A stretch of DNA of 64,000 nt from Actinomarinicola tropica (GCF_009650215.1 NZ_CP045851.1:1279189-1343188), one strand, 5' to 3'. Counted from the stretch's first letter, positions 9,601-18,279 are shown. Numbers and translations: made by a program. Notes: generated from the sequence alone by a model not told the origin.

Positions 9601-12600
9601 GACGACGGCGTCGAGCGGGAGGGCGCTGTCGAGCAGGTCGGCCACGTGACCGAGGACGTCGGCGGCGGTGTCGACGAGCGACCGTCCGACCGGGTCGCGC
9701 ACGGGGAGCATCCCCGTCTCGACCATGAAGGCCACGGTGCGAGCGGCGTCGGGGTACCGCCAGCGCAGGTCGACGGGGGCACCGACGACGAGGTCGTGCA
9801 CACCCATCCGACGCGCCGAGACGACGCCGACGGCGGCGGCAGCGAGCGAGAACGGCGTCACCGAGTGCTGGTCGGCGACCGCGACCAGGCGTGCGGCGAG
9901 TTCGGCGTCGAGGGTGCGCTCGGCCTCGACCGAGCGCCGTACACCGGGGGTGGCGTCGTCGGCCACCGGGAGGCGTGCGCTGAGGTCGATGCCGGAGAGC
10001 GACGTCGTCCACGCGGCGACGTCGGCAGCCCGTCGCGCCTCCGAGCGGGCGGCCGCGAGGTCCGCGGCGATCGGCCCCGGATGGGCAGCCTCGGGCACCT
10101 CGGCGGTCTCGCGTCCCGCGGCGCGTGCGTACAGCCGGCCCAGGTCCTCGACGAACGTCGCATCCGCGGTGGCGTCGGAGATGACGTGGTGCACGACGGT
10201 CGTGAGGACGTGGTGGTCCCCCGACGGGGCGACCCCGATCCGCCAGGGTGCCTCCGACCCGAGGTCGAACGTGCGGGCGGCGAGCTCGCGGCTCCAGGCC
10301 GTCGCGTCGCATCCATCGGGAGCGACCAGGAGGCCGACGAGGGGGTCGTCGTGCACGCGCTGCACCGGTGCCCCGTTGATGACCGCGATGGTCGAGCGGA
10401 GCCAGGGGTGCCGTCGGCCGAGCTCCCTGGTCGCGGCGTCGAGCGCCTCGACGTCGAGTCCACCGTGCACCCGAGCGATCCTGACCATGTGGTAGGCGTC
10501 GGCGGTCGATTCGAGCTGGGTCAGGTACCAGAGGCGCGCCTGGTGCGGGGCGAGCGGCCATGTGGTGCGATCACGGTCGCCGCGGGCCGCGACGCTGCCG
10601 GCCGCGCGCTCCCGCTCCGCCACGGTGCCCGCCCCGTCGAGCTGGTCGACGAGGGTCGCGATGCGGCGGATCGTCGGTGCGTCGAGCACGTCGCGCAGGC
10701 CGATCGCCGAGCCGGTCGCCTCGCGGACACGCACCGCCATCTGGGCAGCGAGCAGCGAGTGGCCTCCGGCAGAGAAGAAGTCGTCGGTGACGCCCACGCG
10801 GTGGCCGAGCAGGTCGGCCCAGACCTCCTGGACGCGCTCCTCGGTCGGCGTCGCCGGCTGCTCGGCCTCGGCGCCGACGTCGATCTGGGGTCGGGGCAGG
10901 CGGCGTCGGTCGACCTTGCCGCTCGTCGTCAGCGGCATCTCGTCGACCACGACGAGGTGGGCGGGGACCATCCATTCCGGCAGGCGGGTGCGGCAGGCGG
11001 CCAGCAGGTCGGTCGCCGACACGGTGGCCCCACCCGCAGGCTGGACCCACGCGGCGAGCACGGGGGCTCCGGCGGCGAGCTCCACGGCGCCGACCTTGGC
11101 ACGTACGACGCTCTCGTCCTCGACGAGGACCTGCTCCACCTCACCCGGCTCGATCCGGTAGCCACGCAGCTTCAGCTGGTCGTCGACGCGACCGTGGAAC
11201 TCGAGCTCGCCGTCGGTGCTCCACCGCACGCGGTCGCCGGTCTGGTACCACCGGCGCCCGTCGTGGACCACGAACCGCTGCGCGGTCTGCTCGGGTTCGT
11301 CGAGGTACCCCTCGCCGAGGAGGTGGCCGCCGAGCAGTAGCTCGCCGATCGCGCCGCGTGGCACCGGACGCCCACGTGGGTCGGCGACCCGGACCACCGT
11401 GCCCGGGATCGGCCGGCCGATGGGCACGACCTCGCGCTGCTCGTCCTCGGCCGTGCACTCGTGCGCCACCGTCCACACGGTGCACTCCGTCGGCCCGTAC
11501 TCGTTGACGAGTCGTGCCCCGGGGACGCGGGAGCGGTGGAGCTCCACGAGCGACGGCGCCACGGCCTCGCCGCCCATGGCGACGAGCCGCAGGCTGGGGA
11601 GCCGCCCCGGCTCGACCGACTGGAGGAGCGCCCGGTGGTGGGACGGGACGAGGGCGATCTTGCCGATCGAGTGGCGGTCGATGAGGTCGGCCAGGAGTGG
11701 GAGGTCGAGGCGGTCCTCGTGGTGGACGGTGACGAGCGTCCCGCCGACGGCGAGGTACCACGTGACGGTGGCCATGGCGGCGTCGAACGCCATGTCGTGG
11801 AGCTGGAGGCACGTCCCCGGCGTCTCGTCGTACCAGGCGAGCCGGGCGTCGGTGGAGGCCCGCAGCGCGCGGTGTGAGATCACGACGCCCTTCGGCCGGC
11901 CGGTGCTCCCCGAGGTGAAGAGGATGTACGCCGGGTCCGAGCCGTCGAGGTCACGACGCCCGAGGGGTGCTCGTCCGGCAGCGTCGTCGACGAGGGCCGC
12001 CACGTCGGCGGGATGGAGGACGAGGCGCGCCTCCGTGCGTTCGGCGATCTCCGCCAGCTTCGTCGCCGGTTGGCGCTCGCCCTGCGGGACCGGGACGGCG
12101 CCGAGCCACCAGCAGGCGAGCAGGATCTCGACGCCCTCCACGCCGTCGAGGGCCATCACGATGCGATCGCCCGGGCCTGCGCCGCGCTCGGCGAGGGCCG
12201 ACGCGAGTCGTGGCACCAGGTGGCCCAGATCCGACCAGCTGACCTCGCGCTCTCCGGTGATCACCGCGGCGTGCGCGCCCCCCGCCTCCAGGTGGGGGAG
12301 GACGAGGTCCATGATCGTCCCCCGCGGGGCGGGCCCCTCCTCGCCGCCGAGCCACGTCGCCTCCTGTTCGTCGACGAGCCGCGGACCGAGGAGGGACGCG
12401 AGCGGTGTCGCCGGGTCGCCCGCGAGGAGCTCGAGGGTGTGGCGCCAGGCGTCGGCCAGCGCCTCCACCGTCGGGCGGTCGAGCCGGTGCTCGTGGTGCA
12501 CGAGGGATATCGACATCCCGTGGTCGGTCGGTGCGATCTCGACGCTGAGGTCCGTGAGGGCCATCCGGGACGGCGGTGTCCGGCGGACGTCCGAGGCGAC

Positions 12601-15498
12601 GCGGTAGTTCAGCATGCTGACCATCACGTCGACGAGGTGGCCCGAGCGCGCACGGGGCTCCGCGCGCAGCGCCAGCTCGCTCGGGAACCACGACCAGCGC
12701 TCCGCGGCGCGGATCTCCCCGTCGACCGAGGTGAGGAGGTGGCCGATCGTGCGGGACTCGTCGAGCCCGACCTCCAACGGGACGAAGTTGGCGGTCGTGG
12801 CGATCAGCGCCTCCAGCTCGGGGAGCGGTCGGTTGGCCATCGCCGCGCCGAGCGTGAAGCGCTCCGGCGCGCCGTACCGGCGCAGCGTCACCGCCAGGCC
12901 CGTCACGAGCAGGCCGAACAGCGACGTGCCACCCCGGGCCGCGGCATCGGTGAGCCGGCGTCGTGCGTCCGCATCGAGCTCGAGGCGCACCTCGTCGGTG
13001 TCGAGCGGGTGGCCCGCCCGCGGCCGGTGGTCGTAGGGGAGGACGAGACCCTTCGTCTCGTCGGCGAGCCGGACCCGACGTCGCCAGTGGGCGAGGGCGT
13101 CCTCGCCGTGGCGCTCGACCCGCTCGGCGACCCACCTCTGCAGGTCGACGGCATCCAGCTCGGCGTCCGGCAGCGGCGTCCCAGGGTGCGCTGCCAGCGC
13201 GACGAGCTCGTCGACCAGCGTCTCCAGCGCCCATCCGTCGGCGATCGCGTGGTGGACCACGACACCGACGTCCACCCCGCCGGGGGTCGGGGCGACCAGG
13301 ACCCGCCACAGCGGTGCGACGTCCAGGGCGAACGGCCGCGCTGCGGCGTGGTCGATGTGCGAGGCACCCAGGGCATCGAGTCGTTCCACGGTGAGGGCCA
13401 CGGTCCCTGCCGGGTGGACGAGCTGGACCACGCCCTCGGCGCGCAGCTCGAACGACGTCCGCAGCCCGGCGTGCCGCTCGACGAGGACGTCCACGGCGCG
13501 CTGCACCTCGTCGACGTCGACGCCGACGACGTGGCGCACGGCGCTGATGTTGCTGCGCCCTGCCCGGCTGGGCTCCTGCTCGAGGAGCCAGAAGGACGTG
13601 TGGGCGTCGGTGGCGGGGGCGACGTGGACGCGAGAGGGGTCGCGCTCGACGTGGTGCGGGACGTCGTCGTCGAGGGGGCGGGGAGGTCTGGCCCGGAGCA
13701 GCGTCGCGAGCGCGGCGGCCGTCGGCGCGTCGCGCAGGTCGGAGGGTTCGACGTCGACGCCGTCACGGCGGCGGAGGCGTGCGGCGATGCGGGCGGCAGC
13801 GAGGCTGTCCGCTCCGATCGCCGCCAGATCGGCATCCCGTCCGATCGGCTCGACAGCGAGGACCTCCTCGGCGGCGCGCAGGATCGATCGCTCGAGGTCG
13901 TCGTGGCCCTCGCCCCCGTCGGCCGCCGCCCCGGCTGGTGGGGGCGCCAAGGCCGTGCGGTCGATCTTGCCGCCCGGCGTGGTCGGGAGAGCATCGAGGA
14001 CGACGACGACCTCGGGCTGCTGGGCCGGCGGGAGGATCCGGGCGAGGCGAGCCGCGACGTCCTCCCGTGTGGGGGACGCGCCCGGGCGGGGGGCCACGTA
14101 GGCCACGAGGCGCGGCGAGCCGGTGGAGCGGTCGACCTCCACCGCGGCGTTGGCGAGGTCGTCGAAGGCCGGCCCGAGGAGCACCATCTCGGTCTCGTCG
14201 GGCTCCACCCGCTGACCTCTGATCTTCACCTGGCGGTCGGCCCGCCCGTGGAGGTCGAGCAGGCCGTCGTCGCGCCACGAGACCAGGTCACCCGTCCGGT
14301 AGCAGGGCGCGCCGGTGACCGGATCGGGGGCGAAGGCGGGGTCGTCCGGTCGGCCGAGGTACCCCTGGGCGACGCCGTCGCCGAGGATCCAGAGCTCACC
14401 GGTCTCGCCGGGTCCGCACGCCGTGCCGTCGGGCGCCACCACGTGGACGACGGTGTTGGCGTGGGGCCGACCGATCGGGACGCGCGCACCGCTCCACCCG
14501 ACGGGGACCTCCCATGAGGTGGCCGAGATCGTGGCCTCCGTCGGGCCGTAGTCGTTCACGAGGCGGGCGTGGAGGCGCCGGTGGTGACGGGTCACGAGCT
14601 CGGGCGGGAGCACCTCCGCGCCGACGACGACGATGCGGATCGAGTCGAGCGCGCCGGGTGGTGCCAGATCGAGGAGCGCGGCGTACCACGACGGCACGCC
14701 GTCGACGTAGGTGACCTGCTCGTCGGCGATCAGCTGGGCGGCGAGCGCGGGGTCGGCGGCGTGCTCGTCGTCGGCGAGGACGACCGCCCCGCCGGTGGCC
14801 AGCGTGGCGAGCAGCGGGGCGAGCGCGGCGTCGAACGCCAGCGTCGTCTGCAGGAGGCTGCGGGGTGGCGTCGGGTGCAGCCCGACGAGGTGATCGAGCC
14901 GGACCGCGAGGTTGGCGTGGCTGACGACCACGCCCTTCGGTCGACCGGTCGTGCCCGAGGTGAAGAGGACGTAGGCCTCCGCGCTGCCGTCGACCGACGA
15001 CGGCCGGTCCTGTGGCTCGGCGTCGGCGTCCCAGGGCACCGTGCGGACTGCGGGCGGGAGGTCGCGGTCGGCCAACAGGCTCGCCGCCCCGACGACGTGC
15101 GTGACCTCGGCGATGTCGAGGACCGCCGCCCAACGCTCGTCGGGCGAGCGTGGGTCGACGGGGACGTAGGAGATGCCGGCGCGCCACAGCGCGAGGACTG
15201 TGACGACGAGGTCGACGTGCCGGGCGGCGACGACCGCCACGCGCCGCGCGTCGTCGAGCTCCGCGACGAGGCCGGCGACCCGTGCGCGCACCGCGCGGTC
15301 GAGCTCGGCGTAGGTGATCTCCAGGCGGATGCCACCGGGGCCGGGCCCGATCAGCGCGGGCGCGTCCGGCGCGGTCGAGGTCCCGTGGTCGAGCAGGTCG
15401 GCCATCGACGTGAGCGCGGGCGCACGGCGCGGACCCGTCGTCCAGGAAGGGGGGACGCGCACGTCCTGCGGACGTGGATCGTGGCGTGGCGTGGACAT
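6685..15498 (-). CDS. Three-module non-ribosomal peptide synthetase, A-T-C-A-T-C-A-T-TE
   Basis: First gene of the peptide operon, 2937 residues from the ATG used here. Domains by eye: A1 (about 30-515), T1 (GADSL, Ser565), C1 (about 630-1050; HHAIADG 749-755), A2 (about 1070-1540), T2 (Ser1581), C2 (about 1645-2080; HHVISDA 1770-1776, so the usual last Gly of HHxxxDG is Ala), A3 (about 2110-2600), T3 (Ser2645) and TE (2698-2937; GHSASG with Ser2777, Asp2801, His2913). By-eye specificity codes: A1 DAADVGDISK (acid-rich, somewhat like Arg codes), A2 DAAAAGEVWK (unassigned), A3 DAFFLGVVTK (close to the isoleucine code DGFFLGVVYK). The A10 core of A3 is GDKLDR rather than GKxDR. A GTG at 15579 would add 27 residues and lies 13 bases after a TACCTT hexamer; no Shine-Dalgarno sequence settles the choice. 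Substrates are inferred. Confidence 0.94.
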   Translation of the reverse strand: MSTPRHDPRPQDVRVPPSWTTGPRRAPALTSMADLLDHGTSTAPDAPALIGPGPGGIRLEITYAELDRAVRARVAGLVAELDDARRVAVVAARHVDLVVTVLALWRAGISYVPVDPRSPDERWAAVLDIAEVTHVVGAASLLADRDLPPAVRTVPWDADAEPQDRPSSVDGSAEAYVLFTSGTTGRPKGVVVSHANLAVRLDHLVGLHPTPPRSLLQTTLAFDAALAPLLATLATGGAVVLADDEHAADPALAAQLIADEQVTYVDGVPSWYAALLDLAPPGALDSIRIVVVGAEVLPPELVTRHHRRLHARLVNDYGPTEATISATSWEVPVGWSGARVPIGRPHANTVVHVVAPDGTACGPGETGELWILGDGVAQGYLGRPDDPAFAPDPVTGAPCYRTGDLVSWRDDGLLDLHGRADRQVKIRGQRVEPDETEMVLLGPAFDDLANAAVEVDRSTGSPRLVAYVAPRPGASPTREDVAARLARILPPAQQPEVVVVLDALPTTPGGKIDRTALAPPPAGAAADGGEGHDDLERSILRAAEEVLAVEPIGRDADLAAIGADSLAAARIAARLRRRDGVDVEPSDLRDAPTAAALATLLRARPPRPLDDDVPHHVERDPSRVHVAPATDAHTSFWLLEQEPSRAGRSNISAVRHVVGVDVDEVQRAVDVLVERHAGLRTSFELRAEGVVQLVHPAGTVALTVERLDALGASHIDHAAARPFALDVAPLWRVLVAPTPGGVDVGVVVHHAIADGWALETLVDELVALAAHPGTPLPDAELDAVDLQRWVAERVERHGEDALAHWRRRVRLADETKGLVLPYDHRPRAGHPLDTDEVRLELDADARRRLTDAAARGGTSLFGLLVTGLAVTLRRYGAPERFTLGAAMANRPLPELEALIATTANFVPLEVGLDESRTIGHLLTSVDGEIRAAERWSWFPSELALRAEPRARSGHLVDVMVSMLNYRVASDVRRTPPSRMALTDLSVEIAPTDHGMSISLVHHEHRLDRPTVEALADAWRHTLELLAGDPATPLASLLGPRLVDEQEATWLGGEEGPAPRGTIMDLVLPHLEAGGAHAAVITGEREVSWSDLGHLVPRLASALAERGAGPGDRIVMALDGVEGVEILLACWWLGAVPVPQGERQPATKLAEIAERTEARLVLHPADVAALVDDAAGRAPLGRRDLDGSDPAYILFTSGSTGRPKGVVISHRALRASTDARLAWYDETPGTCLQLHDMAFDAAMATVTWYLAVGGTLVTVHHEDRLDLPLLADLIDRHSIGKIALVPSHHRALLQSVEPGRLPSLRLVAMGGEAVAPSLVELHRSRVPGARLVNEYGPTECTVWTVAHECTAEDEQREVVPIGRPIPGTVVRVADPRGRPVPRGAIGELLLGGHLLGEGYLDEPEQTAQRFVVHDGRRWYQTGDRVRWSTDGELEFHGRVDDQLKLRGYRIEPGEVEQVLVEDESVVRAKVGAVELAAGAPVLAAWVQPAGGATVSATDLLAACRTRLPEWMVPAHLVVVDEMPLTTSGKVDRRRLPRPQIDVGAEAEQPATPTEERVQEVWADLLGHRVGVTDDFFSAGGHSLLAAQMAVRVREATGSAIGLRDVLDAPTIRRIATLVDQLDGAGTVAERERAAGSVAARGDRDRTTWPLAPHQARLWYLTQLESTADAYHMVRIARVHGGLDVEALDAATRELGRRHPWLRSTIAVINGAPVQRVHDDPLVGLLVAPDGCDATAWSRELAARTFDLGSEAPWRIGVAPSGDHHVLTTVVHHVISDATADATFVEDLGRLYARAAGRETAEVPEAAHPGPIAADLAAARSEARRAADVAAWTTSLSGIDLSARLPVADDATPGVRRSVEAERTLDAELAARLVAVADQHSVTPFSLAAAAVGVVSARRMGVHDLVVGAPVDLRWRYPDAARTVAFMVETGMLPVRDPVGRSLVDTAADVLGHVADLLDSALPLDAVVAELRRHGELPTHGDPLQTYVGWIEADSMVVPHLGPGGPALEVLQDEPLAPMFDVNWTFVRREDGIVVRLDLDWSRLGERTAERLLDEVEHVLTVALDAPTQAVADLPALPAHLLAEVVAFGGQLPEQPLRPLVTSLWDALATSGAAVSALSADGSWRVVAGPELAERADDVAAALVASGIAPGSCVAVSSERGIPMVTAVLGVLRAGCAFVPIDAGHPVQRQRLLADEVDARAVIGTRPWIDDLAAHRGVTSILLDDDGRPTSRAPAPAAWPDRPPGSTTYVLFTSGSTGTPKGVVVTDEALRRRIDSFREAYGVASRFLHQSALGFDASIFMFWVLDTGGTLVVAPDEAAADPGGLGAVITDGEVDTMFVVPTVHRLLLEVVPGAVAGMRTVLIGGEELTPSLVAQHAAAAPDTALVNVYGPTETVVTATSAPIDPGVHAGGSVAIPIGRPHPGTLARIVDRHGGPTGVGAAGELLLGGPCVAAGYHGRPDLTAAAFVEPSDDRDVRWYRTGDQVRWTEDGDIVFLGRLDRQVKLRGQRIELSEIEHAVLALDGVEDALVDVVGSGSTARLVALVSPVSGRSSGEARAELARTLPRAWVPSQVVEVAAIPRTLGDKLDRRALPELVGDARPDDDAPPPDDVAAPVHAAISSIASAMAELLDRSHVGPDDDFFDVGGHSLLAAQLINVLAERLDATVTLADLMDAATPRRLTEVIERRAARSWTEERPDAEIHVLRDGELAPLAIVARDGETSFYLRHVLKVLDPRRPLWLVLRPAPTISERAFDLVHHGDRVAAALRTAGAPAVHLLGHSASGVVALEAAERLGAQAATVTLLDTVRPNGPDDVVREPVRRVRAWLADPRGEWRSLVALRRAERTLRRPTAEPDPMAVRQVRDAQDMRGFGRYRGRRFTRSVTLLAAEQTADGWGHDLGWSRWCDDLEVLPLPGDHFGVLMPPHVDATIAALAQILDDRP

Positions 15499-15627
15499 GG
15501 CTGTGGTGCCCGTCGGAGGCCGATCGAGGTTGTTGAGGACCGAACGACCCAGCGCGGGCGGGTGCGCGCGAGCAGGCACCCGGCGCCCCGAGAAGGTACC
15601 GCGTGCGGGCTGGCGATCTGCCGGTCG

Positions 15628-15918
15628 CTACCGGAGGCTCTGGGCCATCCGCCCGAGGATCCGCGCGATCTCGGCGTGGGCCGACGGGTCGGGCAACCCG
15701 GAGCCGTGGTCGTTCACCTGCTCGCCGAGCAGTCGCAGCGTGGTGGCGACGGACTCGGACTCGCTGCGGGTGACGCTGTCGCGGTCGCTCCGGAGCTGGG
15801 GCACGACCTGGTCGAGCTGGAGGGCCATGGCGGCCGCGGCGTCACCGGGGTCGAGGCGATCCTCGAGGACGGCACGCGCCGTCTCGACGGCGAACCGGAC
15901 GCGCTCGGAGGGGTGCAC
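15628..15918 (-). CDS. Small hypothetical protein coupled to murA
   Basis: A 96-residue protein that I do not recognise. It has no membrane segment or signal peptide; it is mostly helical-looking, with a conserved-looking N-terminal HPSERVRFAVETARAVLEDRLDP segment rich in charged residues. It starts with GTG behind a strong GAGGAG ribosome site that overlaps the murA stop codon, with only 9 bases between the two coding regions, so translation is probably coupled to murA. It could be a cytosolic partner or a regulator of the envelope genes, but nothing in the sequence shows this. The NRPS gene begins 130 bases downstream on the same strand and may or may not share its transcript. Confidence 0.7.
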   Translation of the reverse strand: MHPSERVRFAVETARAVLEDRLDPGDAAAAMALQLDQVVPQLRSDRDSVTRSESESVATTLRLLGEQVNDHGSGLPDPSAHAEIARILGRMAQSLR

Positions 15919-15927
15919 GGCGTCTCC

Positions 15928-17217
15928 TCAGACGGGGGCGCGCTCGATGTGCGCGCCGAGCGAACGGAGCTTCTCGTCGATCCGCTCGTACCCGCGGTCG
16001 ATCTGGTGGACGTTGCCGATCGTCGAGCGGCCCTCGGCGCACAGCGACGCCATGAGGAGGGCCATGCCGGCCCGGATGTCGGGCGACTGGAGACGCGCCC
16101 CGCCCAGCTTCGAAGGTCCGGTGACCACGGCGCGGTGGGGGTCGGCGACGATGATGCGCGCCCCCATCTCGATGAGGCGGTCGGTGAAGTACAGCCGGCT
16201 CTCGAACATCCACTGGTGGAGCAGCACGGTGCCCGACGCCTGGGTGGCGACGACGAGGGCGATCGACATGAGGTCGGCGGGGAAGCCGGGCCAGGGCGCC
16301 TCGTGGATCCGGGGGATCTTGCCGCCGTGGTCCTCGCGCACGTGGAGGTCCTGCGCCGAGGGGACGACGATGTCGTCGCCGTCCTGGTCGACCCGCACGC
16401 CGAGGACGTCGAACTTCGAGATGATCATCCGCAGGTCGTCGTGGCGCACGGGGCCGATGCGCAGATCGCCCTCGGTGATCGCGCCGAGCCCGATGAACGA
16501 CCCGACCTCCATGAAGTCGGGCGACACCTCGGCCTCGGTGCCGTCGAGGGCGTCGCGGCCCTCGATGGTGAGCAGGTTGGAGCCGATCCCGTCGATCGAC
16601 GCGCCCATGGCGACGAGCATCCGGCACAAGTCCTGCACGTGGGGCTCGGAGGCGGCGTTGCGGATGGTGGTCGTGCCCTTGGCGAGGACCGCCGCCATCA
16701 CCGCGTTCTCGGTGGCCATCACGCTGGCCTCGTCGAGGAGGATGTCGGCGCCGGTGAGCCGGCCGGACGGCGCACGCAGGTCGTGGACGAAGTCGACGAG
16801 GGTCATCTCCGCGCCGAGGGCGTCGAAGGCGTGCCAGTGGGTGTCGTTGCGCCGCCGGCCGATCGTGTCGCCCCCGGGCGGCGGGATCGTCGCCCGGCCG
16901 AACCGCCCGAGCAGGGGACCGGCGAGGAGGAGCGAGGCACGGATCCGGGCCGACTCGTCGGGGTCGAGCGCACGCGGGGCGACGCCGGTCGGGTCGACGG
17001 TGACGGTGTGATCCGCGCCGCGCTCGACCGTGCCGCCGAGGGCCTCGATGAGCCGCACCATCGTGCGGACGTCACCGATGTCGGGGACGTTGCGGAGCGT
17101 GCTCGGCGTGGAGCCGAGCAGCGTGGCGGCGAGCATCGGCAGCGCCGCGTTCTTGTTCCCTGCGGGTCGGACCGTCCCCGACAGGGGTTGGCCGCCGGTG
17201 ATGACGAAGCGCTCCAT
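15928..17217 (-). CDS. murA: UDP-N-acetylglucosamine 1-carboxyvinyltransferase (MurA)
   Basis: This 429-residue enzyme transfers enolpyruvate from PEP to UDP-GlcNAc in the cytosol, the first committed step of peptidoglycan synthesis. Family landmarks are the N-terminal [12 protein letters not shown] (Lys22-Asn23 region), the catalytic loop PPPGGDTIG and the C-terminal DIRAGMALL. The loop residue that is Cys115 in E. coli is Asp117 here, as in mycobacterial MurA; enzymes with this change are active but are not alkylated by fosfomycin. The RPxDxH motif after the loop is altered to RRNDTH. A TAGGCT hexamer lies 9 bases before the ATG, so the message may be leaderless. The next gene downstream is coupled through an overlapping ribosome site. 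A paralogous EPSP-type role is unlikely given full-length similarity. Confidence 0.93.
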   Translation of the reverse strand: MERFVITGGQPLSGTVRPAGNKNAALPMLAATLLGSTPSTLRNVPDIGDVRTMVRLIEALGGTVERGADHTVTVDPTGVAPRALDPDESARIRASLLLAGPLLGRFGRATIPPPGGDTIGRRRNDTHWHAFDALGAEMTLVDFVHDLRAPSGRLTGADILLDEASVMATENAVMAAVLAKGTTTIRNAASEPHVQDLCRMLVAMGASIDGIGSNLLTIEGRDALDGTEAEVSPDFMEVGSFIGLGAITEGDLRIGPVRHDDLRMIISKFDVLGVRVDQDGDDIVVPSAQDLHVREDHGGKIPRIHEAPWPGFPADLMSIALVVATQASGTVLLHQWMFESRLYFTDRLIEMGARIIVADPHRAVVTGPSKLGGARLQSPDIRAGMALLMASLCAEGRSTIGNVHQIDRGYERIDEKLRSLGAHIERAPV

Positions 17218-17226
17218 CCGGCGGGG

Positions 17227-17232
17227 AGCCTA
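17227..17232 (-). promoter_or_regulatory. TAGGCT -10 hexamer of murA
   Basis: TAGGCT ends 9 bases before the murA ATG and no ribosome site follows, so the message may be leaderless or nearly so. Confidence 0.5.
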
Positions 17233-17238
17233 CCGGGA

Positions 17239-18258
17239 TCAGCTGGGAGGCCCGATGGCGCGTCCTTCGTCGCCGTGATCGTCGCGACGGACGACGGTGC
17301 TGCGCTCGGCGTCCTCGTCGCCGGCACGGAACAGCTCGCCGATGCCGGCCACCGAGCCGGCCAGCCCGCTGACGTCGGCGGGAAGGAAGATCTTCGTGGC
17401 CTGGCCGTCGGCTATCTTGCTCAGGGCCTCGAGGTACTTGATCGCGATGAGGTCGGTGCTCGGGTTGCCGTCGTGGATCGCCCGGTAGACGCTGCGGATG
17501 GCCTCGGCCTCGCCCTCGGCGACGGTGAGCTGGCGGAACTTCTCGGCCTCGGCCACGGCCTTGATGGCGTTGGCCTCGCCCTCGGCCTCGAGGACCTGGC
17601 GCTCCTTGATGCCCTCGGCCTGGAGGATGGCCGCGGCCTTCTCGCCCTCGGCCCTGGTGATGGCGGCGGTGCGCTCGCCCTCGGCGGTGGTGACCACGGC
17701 GCGGCGGGTGCGCTCGGCCCGCATCTGCTCGTGCATGGCCGACATGACGTCGGGCGGCGGGTCGATCCGCTGGATCTCGACCCGGACGACCCGGACGCCC
17801 CACTTGTCGGTGGCGTCGTCGAGGATCTGGCGCAGGTTGATGTTGACCTTGTCGCGGGAGGTGAGCGCCTCGTCGAGGGTCATGTCGCCGATGACGTTGC
17901 GGAGGTTGGTCTGGGCCAGCTTGGTGACCGCGAGCAGGAAGTTGGCGACGTTGTAGGTGAGCCGCTGGGGGTCGGTCGGCTCGTAGTAGACGACGGCGTC
18001 GACGGTGACCGACACGTTGTCGGAGGTGATGACCTCCTGGGGCGGCACGTCGACGACCTGCTCGCGCATGTCGACCAGGCGGATGGTCTGGACGAGCGGG
18101 ATGATCACCCGCAGGCCGGGGTCGACGATGCCCTTGAACTTGCCGAGCTGCTCGATGAGTCCCTGCTGGTAGGGCCGCACGATGCGGATGCCCGAGGCGA
18201 CCAGGACGACGAGGAACAGCAGGGCGATGATGAAGATGACGATCACGGCGGCTTGCAC
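17239..18258 (-). CDS. SPFH/band 7 domain protein, paraslipin-like
   Basis: A 339-residue membrane-anchored scaffold protein of the stomatin/prohibitin family. One N-terminal transmembrane helix (about residues 4-22) is followed by the band 7 domain (VRPYQQGLIEQLGKF, DMREQVVDVPPQEVITSDN). A long alanine- and glutamate-rich coiled coil (about 180-260, with repeats such as AEGERTAAITRAEGEKAA) comes next, then a hydrophobic KIFLPADVSG segment. Members oligomerise into membrane microdomains, usually with an NfeD partner, and the gene upstream is exactly such a partner, 21 bases away on the same strand. The GTG start follows an AAGGGAA site. The C-terminal tail is charged and low in complexity. 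The family is clear; the cellular role is not. Confidence 0.9.
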   Translation of the reverse strand: MQAAVIVIFIIALLFLVVLVASGIRIVRPYQQGLIEQLGKFKGIVDPGLRVIIPLVQTIRLVDMREQVVDVPPQEVITSDNVSVTVDAVVYYEPTDPQRLTYNVANFLLAVTKLAQTNLRNVIGDMTLDEALTSRDKVNINLRQILDDATDKWGVRVVRVEIQRIDPPPDVMSAMHEQMRAERTRRAVVTTAEGERTAAITRAEGEKAAAILQAEGIKERQVLEAEGEANAIKAVAEAEKFRQLTVAEGEAEAIRSVYRAIHDGNPSTDLIAIKYLEALSKIADGQATKIFLPADVSGLAGSVAGIGELFRAGDEDAERSTVVRRDDHGDEGRAIGPPS

Positions 18259-18279
18259 GGTGGTTCCCTTCGTCGTGGC

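Noticed and set aside
15499-15579. 27-codon N-terminal extension of the three-module NRPS
   Set aside because: Neither start has a ribosome site, and the extension looks unlike a conserved N-terminus; it is kept only as an alternative start.
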